A DNA stretch of 49,612 nt from Oscillibacter sp. (lineage in GTDB: Bacteria; Bacillota; Clostridia; Oscillospirales; Oscillospiraceae): the NCBI GenBank assembly GCA_014799925.1, contig JAAVHC010000015.1:1-49612 (forward strand), in the 5' to 3' direction. The notes beneath the pieces are model-generated. The model saw only the letters and a program-made list of their open reading frames with translations. It was not told the DNA's origin and ran no database searches. Of this stretch, positions 32,396-41,258 are shown one piece after another; the stretch's first letter is position 1, and every line of letters starts with the position of its first letter. Both the position numbers and the translations under genes were made by a program.

Positions 32396-32423
32396 AGTAT
32401 ATATACTTTTTGCGATATGTAAA
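32396..32423 (-). promoter_or_regulatory. Promoter of the transporter-oxidoreductase operon
   Basis: On the minus strand TTTACA (32423-32418) and TATACT (32401-32396) are spaced by 16 bases. The palindrome TCCATCGATGGA at 32365-32376 lies just inside the predicted transcript and may be an operator or a leader hairpin. Confidence 0.65.
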
Positions 32424-33031
32424 GTGTAATATTCGGCCATACCGTGCTGTTTTTGCTTCGGATTTTCAAGACGCGCCGCAGTTTAAGGCAATGACCGTGG
32501 GTCGGAAGCCCTTGGGCAGATGGAAAAAATATTCAGCGGCATACGGCAGAAGTGATTGGGCCCAGAAAGCCGCCCGTGCTTCCGGTCATCCTGCTGAAGA
32601 CGGAACCGTCCGGCGGCGGCATTCCAGCCTTTGACCGGGATATGGACCGGGGAGGTCCTGGCAAAAGTTGAATACATATCGGATTTTAAGTTCGCACAAT
32701 TCCCCTGTTTAATGCCGTTTTGCTCGCCCCTTGCGGAGCAGCCGCAAAACATGGCAATGATTCCTTCGGCAATCTATAGACACAGCAAGCTTTTGGATTA
32801 TTTATTTGCCGAAGGAATATAAAGGCTCTTACCCGTACTGCTCGCATAAGCCCACTTCCGTGTATTTGGCAGGGTAATTATACCGCTGTAAAAATATTTG
32901 TCAATAAACGGAAAGAAAAGCGGGACCATCACGCGCCGAAGCTGACGGCGGCGGGCAAAACGGCTTAAATGAAATAATATGATTCCCGCGTTCAGGCGCA
33001 GGAATCATACTCCGGCATCATGTCTCTTTAT
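32424..33031. other. Gene-free stretch with several hairpins
   Basis: No convincing gene is seen; short open frames here lack ribosome binding sites. Visible structures are TTGCGG/CCGCAA near 32731-32747, a 13-bp perfect inverted repeat (ATTCCTTCGGCAA at 32760-32772 with its complement at 32806-32818), and a TATGATTCC/GGAATCATA hairpin at 32978-33009. The DNA may be remnant mobile sequence. Confidence 0.5.
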
Positions 33032-33059
33032 TTGACTTATGGAATATATCTGTTATTAT
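33032..33059 (+). promoter_or_regulatory. Promoter of glmS
   Basis: TTGACT at 33032-33037 and TATTAT at 33054-33059, spacer 16. The predicted leader is about 110 bases and has an ATGCAG/CTGCAT hairpin at 33140-33161. The conserved glmS ribozyme core is not visible. Confidence 0.6.
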
Positions 33060-33175
33060 TAGAGAAACCCATGCGATTTGAGCCAGCCATATGTTTGATT
33101 GATATGCGGTAACGGCGCGACAGTAAGGTAAGAAAGGATATGCAGGCATAACCGGCTGCATCAGGGAAATTGTTT

Positions 33176-35044
33176 ATGTGTGGAATCGTTGGATTCACCG
33201 GCCACAGACAGGCCGCACCTATCTTGCTTTCCGGCTTGTCCAGGCTGGAATACAGAGGCTATGATTCCGCCGGACTGGCTGTCCGGAACGGGAGCGGTTT
33301 GGCAGAGGTTGCGAAATCAATCGGAAAACTGAAAAATTTAGCGGAAAAAACGGATGACGGCCGTTCTCTGGTCGGGACATGCGGGATCGGGCATACCCGC
33401 TGGGCTACCCACGGCGCACCCAGTCAGATCAACGCGCATCCGCATGTATCCGGCAATTGCACTGGTTCAGGATCAGGTCCGGTAGAATCCGATGTAGTCG
33501 GAGTACACAATGGGATCATTGAAAACTTTCAGGAACTGAAGGGGAAGCTTCAGAAACACGGGTACTCTTTTTACAGCCAGACGGATACCGAGGTTTTGAT
33601 TAAACTGGTTGATTACTATTACAAAAAGTATCATATGGGGCCAATTGACGCGATTGCCAAGACGATGGTCCGCGTTCGCGGTTCGTATGCTTTGGAAGTG
33701 ATGTTCAAGGATCATCCGGGAGAGATTTACGCGGCCCGGAAGGACTCGCCGATGATCATCGGGATCGCTGACGGCGAAAGCTATCTGGCTTCCGACGTGC
33801 CGGCTATTCTGGAGCATACGAGGGAAGTTTACTATATCGGCAATCATGAAATGGCAAAGATCACAGCTGGTGCGGCGGAATTTTATGACCTCAATGGCGA
33901 CGCAATCCAAAAAGAAAGCACCATGATCACTTTTTCCGCAGAGGCGGCGGAAAAGGGCGGCTTCGAGCATTTCATGATGAAAGAGATTCATGAGCAGCCC
34001 AAAGCGGTGCGGGATACGGCGGCTTCTGTGGTGAGGGATGGCCGGATTGACCTTTCCGCGATTGGACTGGATGAGGAAGCAATGAGGAGTATTTCCCAGA
34101 TTTATATCGCGGCCTGCGGCTCGGCGTGGCATGCGGGGATGGCGGCGCAGTATGTATTTGAGGATCTTGTCAAAATACCCGTCCGAGTGGAACTGGCGTC
34201 TGAGTTCAGATACAGAAACCCTCTGCTGGATCAAAACGGGTTGGTGATTATCATTTCTCAGTCCGGAGAAACGGCGGACAGCCTGGCGGCGCTCAGGGAA
34301 GCCAAAAACCGAGGAATCCGTACCCTTGCAATCGTAAATGTGGTGGGCAGTTCTATTGCGAGAGAGGCGGACAACGTGTTCTATACGCTGGCTGGTCCTG
34401 AGATCGCGGTAGCCACGACCAAGGGATACAGCGCCCAGCTGATCGCCTGCTACGCATTGGCCATGCAGTTTGCGAAGGCGCGGGGAACTTTGGATGAAGC
34501 TTCCTACCTGGAAATGGTGGCGGAATTGGAGAAACTGCCGGAGAAAATTGCAAAGATTCTGGAAGATAAAGAGAGAATCCAATGGTTTGCGGCAAAATAT
34601 GCAAATGCCCGCGATGTGTTTTTTATTGGACGCGGCATAGATTACGCGGTCAGTCTGGAGGGAAGCCTGAAGATGAAGGAGGTCTCCTATATTCATTCTG
34701 AGGCACACGCGGCAGGTGAGCTGAAACACGGTACGATCAGCCTGATTGAGGATGGCACCTTTGTGATCGGACTGCTGACGCAAAGCGCGTTGTTTGAGAA
34801 GACCACCAGTAACATGGCCGAATGCAAGGCCAGAGGCGCTTACCTGATGGGATTGACTACATGCGGGAACTACAGTATAGAGGACACTGCGAATTTTACC
34901 GTATATGTACCAAAGACAGACGAGCATTTTGCCGCGTCTCTGGCAATCATTCCATTGCAGCTGCTTGGATATTACCTGAGTGTGGCAAGAGGTCTGGATG
35001 TGGATAAGCCCAGAAATTTAGCAAAAAGCGTGACAGTAGAATAG
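33176..35044 (+). CDS. glmS: Glutamine-fructose-6-phosphate aminotransferase (isomerizing)
   Basis: 622 residues. I chose ATG 33176 because the family needs Cys directly after Met (MCGIVGFTG) as the N-terminal nucleophile of the glutaminase domain. Residues about 1-240 form the Ntn glutaminase (GYDSAGLAV, TRWATHGAP). Two SIS sugar-isomerase domains follow: SQSGETADSLAALREAK, then GSLKMKEVSYIHSEAH. The end, KPRNLAKSVTVE, is the conserved C-terminal tail. It makes glucosamine-6-phosphate for cell-wall synthesis. Confidence 0.97.
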   Translation: MCGIVGFTGHRQAAPILLSGLSRLEYRGYDSAGLAVRNGSGLAEVAKSIGKLKNLAEKTDDGRSLVGTCGIGHTRWATHGAPSQINAHPHVSGNCTGSGSGPVESDVVGVHNGIIENFQELKGKLQKHGYSFYSQTDTEVLIKLVDYYYKKYHMGPIDAIAKTMVRVRGSYALEVMFKDHPGEIYAARKDSPMIIGIADGESYLASDVPAILEHTREVYYIGNHEMAKITAGAAEFYDLNGDAIQKESTMITFSAEAAEKGGFEHFMMKEIHEQPKAVRDTAASVVRDGRIDLSAIGLDEEAMRSISQIYIAACGSAWHAGMAAQYVFEDLVKIPVRVELASEFRYRNPLLDQNGLVIIISQSGETADSLAALREAKNRGIRTLAIVNVVGSSIAREADNVFYTLAGPEIAVATTKGYSAQLIACYALAMQFAKARGTLDEASYLEMVAELEKLPEKIAKILEDKERIQWFAAKYANARDVFFIGRGIDYAVSLEGSLKMKEVSYIHSEAHAAGELKHGTISLIEDGTFVIGLLTQSALFEKTTSNMAECKARGAYLMGLTTCGNYSIEDTANFTVYVPKTDEHFAASLAIIPLQLLGYYLSVARGLDVDKPRNLAKSVTVE

Positions 35045-35061
35045 TGCGGCAGGCAAAATGG

Positions 35062-35240
35062 ATGCCGAGCAAGGTAGTTTTGTGCCTTTTTCTCAACGCG
35101 AACGAGCAGCTTGCGGAAACGGTTGAAAAAAGAGTACGTGACTTCAACCGCCCGGCGTCTGGCCCTGAAGTCAGGGCTTATGCGGAACGAGCGTCGAATT
35201 GTCCGCCGCGGGCAGACAACCGAGGCGCAGCGTGAAACGA
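35062..35240 (-). pseudogene. IS5-family transposase C-terminal remnant
   Basis: An open minus frame contains R-R-R-A-V-E-V-T-Y-S-F-F-N-R-F-R-K-L-L-V-R-V-E-K-K, which resembles the R-W-x-V-E-R-T-x-S-W-L-N-R-F-R region near the end of IS5-group DDE transposases and includes the catalytic Glu. The rest of the transposase is missing, and the frame runs into glmS. The terminator of glmS follows. Confidence 0.45.
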
Positions 35241-35252
35241 TATCCTCCTCAA

Positions 35253-35275
35253 AAAGTGGCGCAGCCGCTTTTTTG
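35253..35275 (+). terminator. Probable terminator of glmS
   Basis: AAAAAGTGGC, loop GCA, GCCGCTTTTTT at 35253-35275: a ten-bp A/U-flanked stem running into a T-run. Confidence 0.65.
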
Positions 35276-35284
35276 ATCCACAGA

Positions 35285-35317
35285 GTCAAAACCACCGGCT
35301 AAGCCGGTGGTTTTGAC
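35285..35317. terminator. Second hairpin at the glmS/minus-operon convergence
   Basis: GTCAAAACCACCGGC (35285-35299) is exactly complementary to GCCGGTGGTTTTGAC (35303-35317) around a three-base loop. A- and T-rich arms allow it to work in both directions between glmS and the LXXG-repeat gene. Confidence 0.65.
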
Positions 35318-35323
35318 TTCTGC

Positions 35324-37030
35324 TTATTCCTTGATCTCTACAGGCGCGGTCCGATAGATAAACTTTACCTGTCCTTCCGTCTCTGAATCAATACCGGAGA
35401 AGGACCGGTAGCCTCTGGATGCATCCGCCGTGGCTTTCAGGCGCTCTACGAAACCTTCCAGATTGCCATCCACAGCATCCACCAGTTTCTGGACACCGTC
35501 CCGGTTAAACTCATCCAGACCGTCGGCCAGCTCCCTGGAGCCGTCCCGCAGCTGCTTCACTCCGTCCACCAGAGCGGGGGTGCTGTTCTTCAACGTCATG
35601 ACGCCGCCGTACAGCTCCGCCGCACCGCCGCTGACCTGGGATGCGCCGCCGGTCAATTGGGATGCGCCGGTCATTAGACTTCCGGCCCCGGCAGCCGCCT
35701 GGGCTACGCCCGCCGTATAATTCTGCAAGCCCTGGTAGAACTGGTTATAGCTGTCCAGGGAGGCTTTCAGCTGGACCACAGATCCCGATGCCGCCTCAGG
35801 CAGGGCGGCAATCACGCCGTCCAGAATCGTGCCATAGTTTTCCGCTGTCAGTTCTGCGGGCAGCGTCACTCCGGCGCCAGTCAACTGCTGGCTGGCGGAG
35901 GCCAGCAGAGTATTGAAAACCTGTTTCGCTCCCGCATTCAGAGTCTCGCTGTTTCCGTTCAGGGTCTCCAGGCCAATGCTGAGGGCCTCTGTCCCTTCCT
36001 GAAGCCGGACCGCACCGGTTTCCAAAGAGTCCACACCGGCTTTCAGCGCCTCGGCTCCCGCCGCCAGCTTGTCAACGCCGTCCGCCAGCTCAGCGGATTT
36101 GTCCAGCAGCGTACACAGACCGTCATACAGCTTATTCGAGCCGTCCGTCAGCTGGTCCATCGCGTCGGTGAGCTTATCAAGGGATTTGTTCAAATCATCG
36201 GTACTGTCCAGCTGATCCGTATCCAGCTGCCCAAACAGGTCGCTGACCGCCACAGTGAGAGTGATCCCCAGTTCAAAGCCGGTCACGTCTGCAGTAATCT
36301 CCACATAATCAGGGATTTCCAGCTTTTCGGGGTCCACGTCCAGGTTTTCCTGCAAACCGGGAAAAGCCATACCGATTACCGCCGTACGGTCACCATCATT
36401 ATAGATTTTTCCGGTGGAAACCGCCACATTGTGGAAAATCTCATTGTCCAGAGCCATGCCGGTGAGCATGGCGAAGGGAACGTAAATCTTTTCCTGCTTA
36501 CCGCCCACGTCCATCATCTGATACTCGCGGTTGGCGTAGTCAAAGCGGATGGTGACCCTGCCGCTCTTCCCGGCCAGCTCCTCTGGTGAAATAGTCTTGC
36601 CGTCCAGGGTATAACTGACGGTCATATCCACTGGGAGAGCCTGATCTGTGGTGCCCTGCGTGTAAATGTCGTTCCCCTGGGCATCCCAAACGCGGGTACC
36701 GCCGCTGAGGGTGAAGGACTCACTGCCTTTCACGTTCTCCACACCGTCCAGATTGGCGGAGTCCGCCAGAGACGCGCTGCCATCGGCGTTTTTGAGCCAG
36801 TCGCTGACGATGATCTTTTCCACCGAGCCGTCGGCTTTTGTCAGCACATAGACGGTTTCGTCCTTGCCGGTGGGGCATGGCGCCTGGACAGGCGCGGCAG
36901 CGCCGAGCTGAACCGGTTTGACAGGTTCGGCCATCTCACTGCCGGAAGCCAGAGCGCGGACGCCTGCGCATCCGGCGGCTAATGTGCCGCACAGGCACAG
37001 GGCGATAGCTTTTATCGTGGATCTTTTCAT
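35324..37030 (-). CDS. LXXG-heptad-repeat lipoprotein, partner of the MMPL exporter
   Basis: 568 residues. A signal peptide with lipobox LAAGC (about 17-21) suggests an extracytoplasmic lipoprotein. Residues about 270-500 consist of recurring L-x-x-G heptads (L-Y-D-G-L, L-A-D-G-V-D-K-L-A-A-G, L-E-T-G, L-R-D-G), as in the YhgE/Pip-associated X-X-X-L-X-X-G repeat family; they are expected to form long helical or coiled structures. The start overlaps the end of the MMPL gene by four bases. Such proteins commonly accompany MMPL or YhgE proteins, and the pair probably works on envelope lipids or peptides. Confidence 0.8.
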   Translation of the reverse strand: MKRSTIKAIALCLCGTLAAGCAGVRALASGSEMAEPVKPVQLGAAAPVQAPCPTGKDETVYVLTKADGSVEKIIVSDWLKNADGSASLADSANLDGVENVKGSESFTLSGGTRVWDAQGNDIYTQGTTDQALPVDMTVSYTLDGKTISPEELAGKSGRVTIRFDYANREYQMMDVGGKQEKIYVPFAMLTGMALDNEIFHNVAVSTGKIYNDGDRTAVIGMAFPGLQENLDVDPEKLEIPDYVEITADVTGFELGITLTVAVSDLFGQLDTDQLDSTDDLNKSLDKLTDAMDQLTDGSNKLYDGLCTLLDKSAELADGVDKLAAGAEALKAGVDSLETGAVRLQEGTEALSIGLETLNGNSETLNAGAKQVFNTLLASASQQLTGAGVTLPAELTAENYGTILDGVIAALPEAASGSVVQLKASLDSYNQFYQGLQNYTAGVAQAAAGAGSLMTGASQLTGGASQVSGGAAELYGGVMTLKNSTPALVDGVKQLRDGSRELADGLDEFNRDGVQKLVDAVDGNLEGFVERLKATADASRGYRSFSGIDSETEGQVKFIYRTAPVEIKE

Positions 37031-39132
37031 TTTACATAGACCTCCTGATTAGAGTGAGCGCGCTTTGTTACGCTGCGCATATCAAAAGTAGTCGCACGGA
37101 TGAGTCCGTCGCACAGAAGCAGCAGGGCGGGCAGGATGAAGATAACAGATACCATGCTGACCACGGCCCCGCGTGCCATCAGCATACACATGGAACTGAT
37201 AATGTCGATCTCGGAGTACAGGGCCACACCGAAGGTGGCGGCGAACAGGCCCATGCCGGAAACAATAATAGAGGGGATCGAAGTAGTCAGCGCCGTATGG
37301 ACGGCGGACTTTTTATCCGCTCCGTTGATACGCTCCATTTTATAACGGGTCGTCATCAAAATAGCGTAGTCAACGGTTGCGCCCAGCTGGATCGTGCTGA
37401 TACAGATAGGAGCGATGAAGGGCAGACTCTGGCCCAGGTAGTGGGGCAGGCCCAGGTTGACGAAGATAGCCGCCTCGATGACCGCGATGAGGATAAAGGG
37501 CAGGCTCAGGCTTTTTTCCACCAGGGCAATGATGAGAAAGATAGCAATGATGGATACCGCATTAACCACCTTGAAGTCCTGATCCGTTGTCTCGATCATA
37601 TCTTTCATGCAGGGAGCCTCGCCAATCAGCATTCCGGCGGGATCGTAGCGTTTCAGGATGGAACCCAGCCGGTCGATCTGTGCGTTGACCTCCTCACCGG
37701 CCACCTTATACGCGGAGTTGACCAGCATCAGCTCCCACTTATCACTGCGAAGGATGGAAGTAACGGACTCCGGCAGGACCTCCAGAGGCACCCGGGAACC
37801 CAGCACGGACTCCAGCCCCAGAACATACTTCACACCGTCTACGTCCTCCATTTCATTTATCATGGAGCGTATATCCCTGGAGGGCACATCCGCGCTGACC
37901 AGCAGCATATGGGTGGAAGCAATGTCAAAGTCCTCGGAGAGCTTGCTGTTGGCGATGACATACTCCATATCCTCCGGCAGGCACTGACCCATGTCGTAGT
38001 AGACCTCCTGGTTGGTCCTGGTGTAGCCGGCCAGCGCCGGAGGGACTGCCAGAGCGAAAATCACCAGGAATACAGGAAACACCTTCACGACACCCCCGGC
38101 CATCCCGGTCATGTCCGGGATCAGGGATCTGTGTCTGGTCTTTTGCAGGGGCTTGTCGAACACCAGAATCAGGGCGGGCAGTACGGTCACGCAGCCCAGC
38201 ACACCCAGCAGCACACCCTTGGCCATCACGATACCCAGGTCGCGTCCCATGGTGAAGGACATGAAGCACAGGGCGATGAAACCCGCGACAGTAGTAATGG
38301 AGGAACCGACCACGCTGGCCAGGGTAGCCTGAACGGCGGAGGCCATGGCCTCATCCTTATCCCCGTGGAGATGCCGCTGCTCGTTGTAGCTGTTCCACAG
38401 GAAAATGGAGTAGTCCATCGTAACAGCCAGCTGCAGCACGGCGGACAGGGCTTTTGTGATGTAGGAGATCTCTCCCATGAAATAGTTGCTGCCCAGATTC
38501 ATGAGGATCATCATCCCAATACTGGCCAGGAATACGAAGGGCACCAGCCAGCTGTCCAACAGGAGCAGCATGGCCCCGCAGGCCAGGGCTACGGCGATGC
38601 CCACGTAGATGGGTTCCTCCTTCTCGCACAGATCCTTCAGATCCGTTACCAAAGCGGACATGCCGGAGACGAAGCACTGCTTTCCGGCAATGCTCCGGAT
38701 CTCCCGGATGGCGTCCATGGTCAGATCGGAGGAAGTAGAGGTGTCGAAGAACACTGCCATCATGGTGGCTTTCTCTGTGTTGAACGCGTCGTACAGCTCC
38801 CGGGGCAGCAGCTCCATGGGCACCGACAGGTCCAGCAGGGAATCGTACCACAGCACGGTCTCCACATGATCCACCTGCTCAACCCGGGCCTTGAGAGCGG
38901 CAGCGTCCTTATTGGGCATATCCTCCAGGATGATGAAAGAAAACGCCCCCTTGTCAAATTCATTCAGCAGTTCGTTCTGCCCCACCACGGTGTCCATATC
39001 CGCCGGGAGGTAGTCCAGCATATCGTAGTTGATGCGGGTCCCCGCCATCCCCAGTACGGAAGGGATCAGCAGGAGCAGGGACACAATGAGGATGGGGATG
39101 CGGTACTTGACCACCGCTTTGGAAAAACGCAT
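37027..39132 (-). CDS. MMPL/RND-family exporter
   Basis: 701 residues. Two similar halves, each with a single N-terminal helix, an extracytoplasmic loop, then five helices: the first half starts MRFSKAVVKYRIPILIVSLLL, the second near F-P-V-F-L-V-I-F-A-L-A-V-P-P-A. T-M-D-Y-S-I-F-L-W and V-D-Y-A-I-L-M-T-T-R-Y are the D-Y transmembrane motifs that relay protons in RND/MMPL carriers. MMPL proteins move lipids, lipopeptides or drugs outward. It lies between a DUF308 gene and the LXXG-repeat lipoprotein, in one minus-strand unit. Confidence 0.9.
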   Translation of the reverse strand: MRFSKAVVKYRIPILIVSLLLLIPSVLGMAGTRINYDMLDYLPADMDTVVGQNELLNEFDKGAFSFIILEDMPNKDAAALKARVEQVDHVETVLWYDSLLDLSVPMELLPRELYDAFNTEKATMMAVFFDTSTSSDLTMDAIREIRSIAGKQCFVSGMSALVTDLKDLCEKEEPIYVGIAVALACGAMLLLLDSWLVPFVFLASIGMMILMNLGSNYFMGEISYITKALSAVLQLAVTMDYSIFLWNSYNEQRHLHGDKDEAMASAVQATLASVVGSSITTVAGFIALCFMSFTMGRDLGIVMAKGVLLGVLGCVTVLPALILVFDKPLQKTRHRSLIPDMTGMAGGVVKVFPVFLVIFALAVPPALAGYTRTNQEVYYDMGQCLPEDMEYVIANSKLSEDFDIASTHMLLVSADVPSRDIRSMINEMEDVDGVKYVLGLESVLGSRVPLEVLPESVTSILRSDKWELMLVNSAYKVAGEEVNAQIDRLGSILKRYDPAGMLIGEAPCMKDMIETTDQDFKVVNAVSIIAIFLIIALVEKSLSLPFILIAVIEAAIFVNLGLPHYLGQSLPFIAPICISTIQLGATVDYAILMTTRYKMERINGADKKSAVHTALTTSIPSIIVSGMGLFAATFGVALYSEIDIISSMCMLMARGAVVSMVSVIFILPALLLLCDGLIRATTFDMRSVTKRAHSNQEVYVK

Positions 39133-39160
39133 GAGTGCTCAGTCTTCCTTTCAAGAAAAT

Positions 39161-39766
39161 TTATTGGTACTCTTTGATCTCGGTGTACTCGGCCTCGATC
39201 ACGTCCGGATGCTGATGATCAATGATCTTCACCGTACTGACCGCCACGCAGAGGTTCAGTCCTCCTTCACACAGAAGGGCCGCGCCCAGCAGCCGCGCCA
39301 GCAGCCGCGCACCCTGCCAGGGCCGCAGTACCAGCAGTCCGCCCGCGCCGCAGGTGATGATTGCCAGGACCAGAATCATCCACCAGTCGCGGATGCCGAA
39401 GACCCGCGAGTCCATGGCAATGCGGACCTTGAACAGTCCGTCCGCCAGGATGGCGATCCCCAGCGCCGCCGCCAGTACACCGACCACGTCCGACCACCGG
39501 GGCAATACAATGATGCCCAGCACAATCAGCAGGATCCCGAACTCCAGGTCATACTGGAAGGCCAGCCGGAACAGATCGCGGGAGAAGTATCCCACCAGTT
39601 TGAATGCGCCAAAGGCGATCATGGCGGCTCCCAGCACCTGACCCATCACGGCGAGCGACTGGTCCGGCCGGAGAATAAACAGCAGGCCCAGCACACAGAA
39701 GACTGCGGACATCAGGATATACCCGGTCTTGGCTATCCGCATAGGGGTCATGGAACGCATTTTCAT
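39161..39766 (-). CDS. HdeD/DUF308-family membrane protein
   Basis: 201 residues from ATG 39766, which follows GGAGGTGAGCG; the frame is open further up but without a better site. About six hydrophobic segments with repeated G-x-x-x-L-V-L-R-P/L-F-I-L-R-P-D-Q-S turns match HdeD-like DUF308 proteins, which are linked to acid or envelope stress. It heads the unit with the MMPL exporter. A hydrophilic tail rich in Glu ends the protein. Confidence 0.78.
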   Translation of the reverse strand: MKMRSMTPMRIAKTGYILMSAVFCVLGLLFILRPDQSLAVMGQVLGAAMIAFGAFKLVGYFSRDLFRLAFQYDLEFGILLIVLGIIVLPRWSDVVGVLAAALGIAILADGLFKVRIAMDSRVFGIRDWWMILVLAIITCGAGGLLVLRPWQGARLLARLLGAALLCEGGLNLCVAVSTVKIIDHQHPDVIEAEYTEIKEYQ

Positions 39767-39791
39767 ACGCTCACCTCCTTGGTATGGCCAC

Positions 39792-39820
39792 AGTATAACA
39801 GGGCGGGCCGCTTCTGAAAA
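39792..39820 (-). promoter_or_regulatory. Promoter of the HdeD-MMPL-LXXG unit
   Basis: Minus strand TTTTCA (39820-39815) and TATACT (39797-39792), spacer 17. It lies at the edge of a 49-base module repeated at 44339-44387. Confidence 0.65.
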
Positions 39821-39827
39821 TGGACGG

Positions 39828-39862
39828 AAAAATCCCCGTGCCCAAAAATCAGGCACGGGGAT
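39828..39862 (-). terminator. Terminator of the TetR gene
   Basis: Minus-strand reading GATCCCCGTGCC, loop, GGCACGGGGATTTTT. It lies directly against the -35 region of the next unit, so one short module ends one gene and starts another. Confidence 0.8.
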
Positions 39863-39913
39863 CAAATCGACTAAAAACCAGACACGGGGGCGCTTCTGCC
39901 CAAAGATGGAAGG

Positions 39914-40474
39914 TCATGGTTCCACCGGCACATAGATGCCGTCCTCCCAGCCCCGGACGATCTTCAGCTGGAAGATCCGGCGGAAATAGGCGGAGAGGTC
40001 GTCTCTCATGCCGCCGTTGAGCCAGTCGATGATGTTGCCGAAACAGGCGCAGGTGTGGTAGCGGATAAGAATCGATTTGTCCGCTTCGTTGATGGTCCGC
40101 CCGGCCAGGGCGGTGTCCACGTAGGTCGCCACCACATAACGGCATGTCTCCATAAGATACCGCTCAAAAACATCCCGGCTCATGGAATTATAGATATGGA
40201 GAACGGCCCGCTTGTTGGCGCGGATGAACTCTACGGCGGCGTCTACCCCCTGTTCCATGGAATCAATGTTGGGATAGGCTTTCGTCAGGCGCTCCAGCTC
40301 TCCGGCGATGATCTCCTCCAGCAGAGCGGGGATGCCCTCATAGTGGTAGTAGAAGGAATTGCGGTTGATGCCGCACTCCTCCACAATGTCCTTGACGGTG
40401 ATCTGACTCAAGGGACGCTCTGTGAGCTGCCGCAGGAAAGCGTCCCTGATGGCGCGCTTGGTAAAGTTTGGCAT
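39914..40474 (-). CDS. TetR/AcrR-family transcriptional regulator
   Basis: 186 residues. The N-terminal helix-turn-helix is clear: TKRAIRDAFLRQLTERPLSQ, then I-T-V-K-D-I-V-E-E-C-G-I-N-R-N-S-F-Y-Y-H-Y. Residues about 55-186 form the ligand-binding and dimerisation part. A TATACT -10 at 40524-40519 with a weak TTCTAA -35 serves it. It is placed between two DUF308 genes and is the obvious candidate regulator for the MMPL unit. Confidence 0.9.
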   Translation of the reverse strand: MPNFTKRAIRDAFLRQLTERPLSQITVKDIVEECGINRNSFYYHYEGIPALLEEIIAGELERLTKAYPNIDSMEQGVDAAVEFIRANKRAVLHIYNSMSRDVFERYLMETCRYVVATYVDTALAGRTINEADKSILIRYHTCACFGNIIDWLNGGMRDDLSAYFRRIFQLKIVRGWEDGIYVPVEP

Positions 40475-40601
40475 AGTCTGTTATCCCCCATTTATTCCGA
40501 AAAAGCTGCGTTTATGACAGTATAGCATATTCTTGAGGGGATTAGAACTGTTCAAAACCTATAAATCCGGGATAACGTGAATCCGCCTCTTTGGGCAGAA
40601 T

Positions 40602-40636
40602 AAAAACTGCGGCCGTCCAAAAAGACAACCGCAGTC
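40602..40636 (-). terminator. Terminator of the patatin/DUF308 operon
   Basis: On the minus strand ACTGCGG and CCGCAGT enclose a short loop and are followed by TTTTTATT. Confidence 0.75.
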
Positions 40637-40706
40637 CGTTAAGAAATCAAAATGTTTCCACTCCTGGAATATGTATCCTCCAAACACTTCATAGCAATAC
40701 TTCCGC

Positions 40707-41213
40707 CTACTCGTCAGTGTCAAGGGCAGGGGATATGCGCTTGGTGAGACGGATGCTGACGGCAACCATTTCCAGCCCAAGAAGGATCACATGCGTCTTA
40801 AATTTCTCTATGGGATAAAACAGAAGCATGGCAGAAAATGTCAGCCGGACAAGGAATTCCGCAAGAGAGGTATAAAACTCGATCCCTTTCCCGTAGTTCT
40901 GGATCATCCGCGACAGTGATTTAGATGCCTTGTGCAGTCCGATAATAGCCCAGGTGGTTCCCAGCGGGACGATAGAATCCTCTCCATGAAAGATGCAGAG
41001 AATTCCCACCACAAGCAGAATCAGCCCATTCGCTAATTCCGAGGAACGATTCGCCCACGCATCCCGGTCGCGGAAATAGGCGGCACCATATACCGCTCCG
41101 GCCGCTACCATGGCCCCGCCCAGGACATAGGGCAGTCCTGCGGTGATCAGTCCCGGAAATACGACGCACAGCAGCCCAATGATGGCAAAAAGACCGCATA
41201 CCAGCCGCTTCAT
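40707..41213 (-). CDS. DUF308/HdeD-like membrane protein
   Basis: 168 residues, four to five hydrophobic helices (MKRLVCGLFAIIGLLCVVFP and G-L-I-L-L-V-V-G-I-L-C-I-F in the first half). The G-L-x-x-V-V-F-P-G-L and G-I-L-C-I-F turns recall HdeD-type proteins, weaker than in the gene at 39161. GGGGGAAAAGTT precedes the ATG. It is last in the minus-strand run starting with the radical SAM gene. Function unknown; envelope stress is a guess. Confidence 0.65.
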   Translation of the reverse strand: MKRLVCGLFAIIGLLCVVFPGLITAGLPYVLGGAMVAAGAVYGAAYFRDRDAWANRSSELANGLILLVVGILCIFHGEDSIVPLGTTWAIIGLHKASKSLSRMIQNYGKGIEFYTSLAEFLVRLTFSAMLLFYPIEKFKTHVILLGLEMVAVSIRLTKRISPALDTDE

Positions 41214-41258
41214 AACTTTTCCCCCGTTCTCTTCTCTGTGATGATGCCCGATGCCGCC

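Noticed and set aside
33060-33175. glmS ribozyme in the glmS leader
   Set aside because: The conserved ribozyme core was not found by eye; only a small ATGCAG/CTGCAT hairpin is visible.
35285-35317. IS200/IS605 end hairpin
   Set aside because: The CACCGGCTAAGCCGGTG core recalls such ends, but no IS200/IS605 transposase lies nearby; a bidirectional terminator explains it.
37054-39177. A 707-codon open frame on the plus strand opposite the MMPL gene
   Set aside because: It is the antisense shadow of a clearly conserved membrane protein. Its composition (His, Gln, Gly, Asp rich) is typical of reverse-frame translation and no ribosome binding site or family match is seen.
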